The notes below the pieces were generated by a model, which did not search any database, was not told where the DNA came from, and saw only the letters and a list, made by a program, of their open reading frames with translations. The translations under genes were made by a program, and so were the position numbers. 7,531 bases of DNA from an uncultured Prevotella sp. (GTDB taxonomy: Bacteria; Bacteroidota; Bacteroidia; Bacteroidales; Bacteroidaceae), in assembly GCA_905373605.1 (NCBI GenBank), contig CAJPTO010000157.1:1-7531 (forward strand), read 5' to 3'. This document shows, in pieces, positions 5,375 through 7,531 of the stretch (position 1 is its first letter; each line of letters starts with the position of its first letter).

Positions 5375-6610
5375 ATGCGAAGTACGTTTAAGGTTCTGTT
5401 CTACCTCAAAAAGAACGCCCCCAAGAAAGACGGTTCCGTTCCCGTGATGTGCCGTATCACTATCGACGGAACCATTGCACAGTTCAGCTGCAAATGCGAT
5501 GTCCTCCCCAATCTATGGGACGTCAAGAGCAACCGGGCTTCGGGAAAGAGTACCGTTGCATTGGAAACCAACCGCTTCTTGGACAAGATTCGGGTGAGTA
5601 TCAATGCCAAATACAAGGAGATCGCCGAAAGGGACAACTATGTCACGGCAGAGAAAGTAAAGAATGTTTTCTTGGGTCTGGAGATGCGGCACGAGACACT
5701 GCTGACGGTCTATGCCCAACACAATGAGGATTTTGCCAAGCAGGTGGATGCAGGCTTACGAAGCCAATCCACCTACAACAAGTACTGCACGGTCTATCAG
5801 CACTTGGAAGAGTTCATCAAGACACGCTACCGTCTGAGCGACATCGCCCTGCGAGAGCTTACCCCCGCCTTTATCACGGACTTTGAGATTTTCCTCCGCA
5901 CGGAGAAGCAGTGCTGCAACAATACCGTATGGATCTACATGATGCCTTTGCGCCGAATGATTACCATTGCCCAAAATCACGGCTGGATTGTTCGAGGCCC
6001 ATTCGTGGATTACAGTATCTGTGCCGAGAGTACGGAAAGAGATTATCTGACCAAGGATGAGATACGTCAAATGATGGATTTGAAGTTTCGCCGCAAGTCG
6101 ATGGAGTTGGTTCGGGATTTGTATGTCTTCTGCTGCTTTACGGGCTTGTCCTTTACCGACATGAAGAACCTGACCAAAGACAATGTGCAGACTTCATTCG
6201 ACGGCAAGTTGTGGATTATGACCAAGCGGCAGAAAACGGGCGTGGAATCCAACATCATGCTGATGGACATTCCATTGAGGATTATCGAAAAGTATGACGG
6301 GATGGCAAAGGAGGATTACCTCCTCCCCGTTCCTCTGTATATTACCGCCTGCAAGAATCTCAAGACAATCATCGGGCTTTGCGGCATAGAGAAGAACATA
6401 ACATGGCATACCAGCCGCCATACCATGGCGACGGAAATCTGCCTGACCAACGGAGTCCCCATCGAAACACTCTCCAAGATGCTCGGGCATACGAATATCC
6501 GCACGACACAAATCTACGCCAAAATCACCCACGAAAAGGAAAGCCGGGATATGAATACCCTTTCCGACAAGTTGAGTAAGATAGAGCAATTCAGCGGTAT
6601 CACCATATAA
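5375..6610 (+). CDS. tyrosine recombinase/integrase, CTnDOT IntDOT type
   Basis: This 411-aa site-specific recombinase is expected to integrate and excise a conjugative or mobilisable element. The domains in order are an N-terminal arm-binding domain (about 1-90), a SAM-like core-binding domain (about 105-205) and a catalytic domain (about 222-400). The catalytic set visible is Lys287, His345, Arg348, His372 and the nucleophile Tyr381 (HTSRH, GHTN, QIYAK). The usual first catalytic Arg (TGLR) is Ser259 here (FTGLSFTD), with Arg285 nearby in TKRQKTG. Exactly this arrangement, Ser259 with a substituting Arg285 and Tyr381, is known for IntDOT of CTnDOT, which is also 411 aa. ATG 5375 gives the complete N-terminal domain. 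The frame is intact, so the enzyme may be active. A RhuM-like gene follows by 18 bp in the same direction. The ends of the element it would move were not found. Confidence 0.95.
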   Translation: MRSTFKVLFYLKKNAPKKDGSVPVMCRITIDGTIAQFSCKCDVLPNLWDVKSNRASGKSTVALETNRFLDKIRVSINAKYKEIAERDNYVTAEKVKNVFLGLEMRHETLLTVYAQHNEDFAKQVDAGLRSQSTYNKYCTVYQHLEEFIKTRYRLSDIALRELTPAFITDFEIFLRTEKQCCNNTVWIYMMPLRRMITIAQNHGWIVRGPFVDYSICAESTERDYLTKDEIRQMMDLKFRRKSMELVRDLYVFCCFTGLSFTDMKNLTKDNVQTSFDGKLWIMTKRQKTGVESNIMLMDIPLRIIEKYDGMAKEDYLLPVPLYITACKNLKTIIGLCGIEKNITWHTSRHTMATEICLTNGVPIETLSKMLGHTNIRTTQIYAKITHEKESRDMNTLSDKLSKIEQFSGITI

Positions 6611-6614
6611 TAAC

Positions 6615-6621
6615 AAGGAGG
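6615..6621 (+). promoter_or_regulatory. strong Shine-Dalgarno before the RhuM-like gene
   Basis: AAGGAGG lies 7 bp before ATG 6629, in the 18-bp gap after the integrase stop. Strong Shine-Dalgarno sequences are uncommon in Bacteroidetes and none of the minus-strand genes here has one. It fixes the start of the downstream gene and suggests translation in step with the integrase message. Confidence 0.75.
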
Positions 6622-6628
6622 AAAGTCT

Positions 6629-6991
6629 ATGAAAAGAGAAATCATAACCATCAGTGAAAATGGTAAAGTACATATCCCGATGACTGCCGTTTGGATGTCA
6701 GCTTGCGAGATAGCCGACCTGCTCGGGGGATTTTCCGGCAAGGTGAACACACAAATCAAAGTGATATTCAAAGAGGGGCTTTTGATGGAGGCGGAAGCAA
6801 TGAGAACAATCCGCTCTGAACGAGGATTTATTGATTTGTACAGTATTGAAATGATAACGATGTTGTTGTTTCATATTGCCACACCACAGGCAAAGACTTT
6901 GCGAAGGTGGATAATCGGCAGGCTTTCGGAGAAGACAAAAGCAAGTCCTCTGATACTTGTCTATTATGGCAAAAACGGATTATACAATTAA
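6629..6991 (+). CDS. RhuM/KilA-like small protein paired with integrase
   Basis: This 120-aa protein resembles the N-terminal region of RhuM-type proteins. A helix-turn-helix-like part at about 19-55 (VWMSACEIADLLG, then VNTQIKVIFKEGLL) matches the family pattern VWLTQxxIAxLF with IFKEGEL. The following part at 67-97 (FIDLYSIEMITMLLF, then AKTLRRWIIGRL) matches the YNLDMI and FRRWA stretches. No enzyme motif is visible, so DNA binding is the likeliest activity, perhaps as a regulator or recombination accessory factor for the element. This role is inferred from its place 18 bp behind the integrase, probably in the same transcript. Small proteins of this kind accompany integrases in Bacteroides elements as I remember them. 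The gene ends 6 bp before a terminator hairpin. Confidence 0.8.
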   Translation: MKREIITISENGKVHIPMTAVWMSACEIADLLGGFSGKVNTQIKVIFKEGLLMEAEAMRTIRSERGFIDLYSIEMITMLLFHIATPQAKTLRRWIIGRLSEKTKASPLILVYYGKNGLYN

Positions 6992-6997
6992 GGAAAA

Positions 6998-7043
6998 GCA
7001 GGTAGTAAGACGCATTTACCTTACTGCCTGCCTTAGTGTTTTT
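6998..7043. terminator. bidirectional intrinsic terminator
   Basis: A 12-bp stem is formed by 6998-7009 and 7020-7031 with one G-U pair and a 10-nt loop. On the plus strand it is followed within 8 nt by five T residues (7039-7043), ending the integrase/RhuM-like transcript. On the minus strand the stem is followed directly by TTTT and an AT-rich tail, and it lies 21 bp past the SnoaL-like stop codon, so it can end that convergent transcript too. Confidence 0.75.
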
Positions 7044-7052
7044 GATAAACGA

Positions 7053-7457
7053 TCAGCCTTGTGCCAATGCCGTCCAGAAGCGGTCTTCTTCGTCGATTTG
7101 TTCTGAGAACAGCCAAATCTCCTTAATCAGCCCATCCTCAAAGCGAAAGAGATCCACGCCTTTCATCTGCATCGAACGTCCATTTGTCGATACTGCAAAT
7201 CCAACCGCAGCCACGACCAAATCGCCGTTTTCCGTAATGTAATCCACTTGGTCGACGGCGAATGTGCCATTGCTCAGTTGAGCCATTCTTCCCAAATGGG
7301 CGAAAACATTCTGCTTGCCGTTGTAAACGCCCGACAATGTACCCTTTCCCGGCTGATGCCATACCAACTCATCGGAGAGCAATGCCCCCACCGTTTCAAA
7401 ATCACCCTGTGCCAAGGCGGTGTAAAATTGACGCACTTTTTCGATTTTCTTTTCCAT
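7053..7457 (-). CDS. SnoaL/NTF2-like family protein
   Basis: This 134-aa protein has the size and pattern of the SnoaL-like (NTF2 superfamily) alpha+beta barrel: an N-terminal helix with FYTALAQGDFETVGALLSDE, then W33-H34-Q-P, a GxYxGKQNVF segment at 43-52, and the typical C-terminal strand VDLFRFEDGLIKEIWLF (101-117) with Asp/Glu and a Trp after it. Members include polyketide cyclases, steroid isomerase-like enzymes and many stress-linked proteins of unknown substrate, so no reaction is assigned. The hexapeptide TALAQG occurs near the start (13-18) and as the last six residues, probably by chance. It is convergent with the integrase operon and has its own promoter. Being beside a polyketide-like operon could tempt a cyclase assignment, but the mobile-element genes and the opposite context separate them. 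Confidence 0.88.
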   Translation of the reverse strand: MEKKIEKVRQFYTALAQGDFETVGALLSDELVWHQPGKGTLSGVYNGKQNVFAHLGRMAQLSNGTFAVDQVDYITENGDLVVAAVGFAVSTNGRSMQMKGVDLFRFEDGLIKEIWLFSEQIDEEDRFWTALAQG

Positions 7458-7472
7458 AAATCTGTATTTTTA

Positions 7473-7504
7473 ATTGGTAGAACCACTGCAAAGTTATACC
7501 TTTG
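7473..7504 (+). promoter_or_regulatory. divergent promoter reading out of the window
   Basis: On the plus strand ATTG (7473-7476) and TACCTTTG (7497-7504) are separated by 20 bp, again matching the -33/-7 pattern. Its -7 box directly abuts that of the minus-strand promoter. It predicts a divergent gene starting just right of the window edge. Confidence 0.5.
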
Positions 7505-7520
7505 CACTACAATCTGCAAG
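7489..7520 (-). promoter_or_regulatory. promoter for the SnoaL-like gene
   Basis: On the minus strand a -7 box TAACTTTG (7489-7496) is preceded 20 bp upstream by CTTG (7517-7520), close to the TTTG -33 element. The spacing agrees with the Bacteroidetes promoter consensus. It predicts a start near 7482 and a leader of about 25 nt before ATG 7457. Confidence 0.6.
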
Positions 7521-7531
7521 TACCTACAATA

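Noticed and set aside
7053..7457. Polyketide cyclase serving the ketosynthase operon
   Set aside because: The SnoaL fold is shared by many unrelated functions, and the gene is separated from the operon by an integrase module with its own promoter and terminator.
5229..7497. GCAAAGATAG (5229-5238) and GCAAAGTTAT (7488-7497) as att cores bounding a 2.3-kb element
   Set aside because: Both differ from the CTnDOT core at one base and both can equally be promoter -7 boxes, which share the TAnnTTTG pattern; the right one is better explained as the SnoaL-like gene promoter.

Overview
The window looks like part of a Bacteroidales chromosome, probably Prevotella-like, though the genus cannot be settled from sequence alone. 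Three things point there. Start sites carry promoter -7 boxes of the Bacteroidetes type (TAnnTTTG). The integrase matches the CTnDOT/IntDOT type of that phylum residue for residue at its unusual active site. The left half carries a ketoreductase and ketosynthase pair of the kind found in aryl polyene/flexirubin pigment loci of this phylum.

Left half (about 1-4460, all genes on the minus strand). Read in the direction of transcription, the order is: a promoter-like box (4455-4462), an SDR 3-oxoacyl-ACP reductase (4403-3681), a beta-ketoacyl-ACP synthase (3454-2237), a small secreted protein of unknown function (2145-1576), and a SAM-dependent methyltransferase (1285-191). This fits one segment of a type II fatty-acid/polyketide-like operon. 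The synthase would extend an ACP-bound chain, the reductase would reduce each keto group, and the methyltransferase would decorate the product. The aryl polyene assignment is an inference from gene order and protein type; no ACP, dehydratase or adenylation gene lies inside the window.

The spacers of this operon are unusual. Three of its four flanking or internal gaps hold repeats, each of a different kind. There is a 22-bp palindromic array downstream of the methyltransferase (1-89). Between the methyltransferase and the secreted-protein gene lie an 8-bp tandem repeat (1302-1333) and a 25-unit, 9-bp CTAG array (1340-1562). Between synthase and reductase sits an inverted pair of GC-rich 38-bp hairpin elements (3478-3515 and 3636-3674).

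Middle (about 4463-5374). This is an AT-richer stretch of about 0.9 kb with no convincing gene, only a doubtful basic 100-aa frame. It separates the operon from a mobile-element module.

Right half (5375-7531). A plus-strand pair encodes an IntDOT-type tyrosine recombinase (5375-6610) and a RhuM/KilA-like small putative DNA-binding protein (6629-6991). The pair ends at a hairpin terminator that can also serve the convergent gene behind it. That gene encodes a SnoaL/NTF2-like protein (7457-7053, minus). Upstream of it, back-to-back promoters predict a divergent gene just beyond the right edge. The ends of the integrative element could not be located, so it is open whether the SnoaL gene is cargo or chromosomal.
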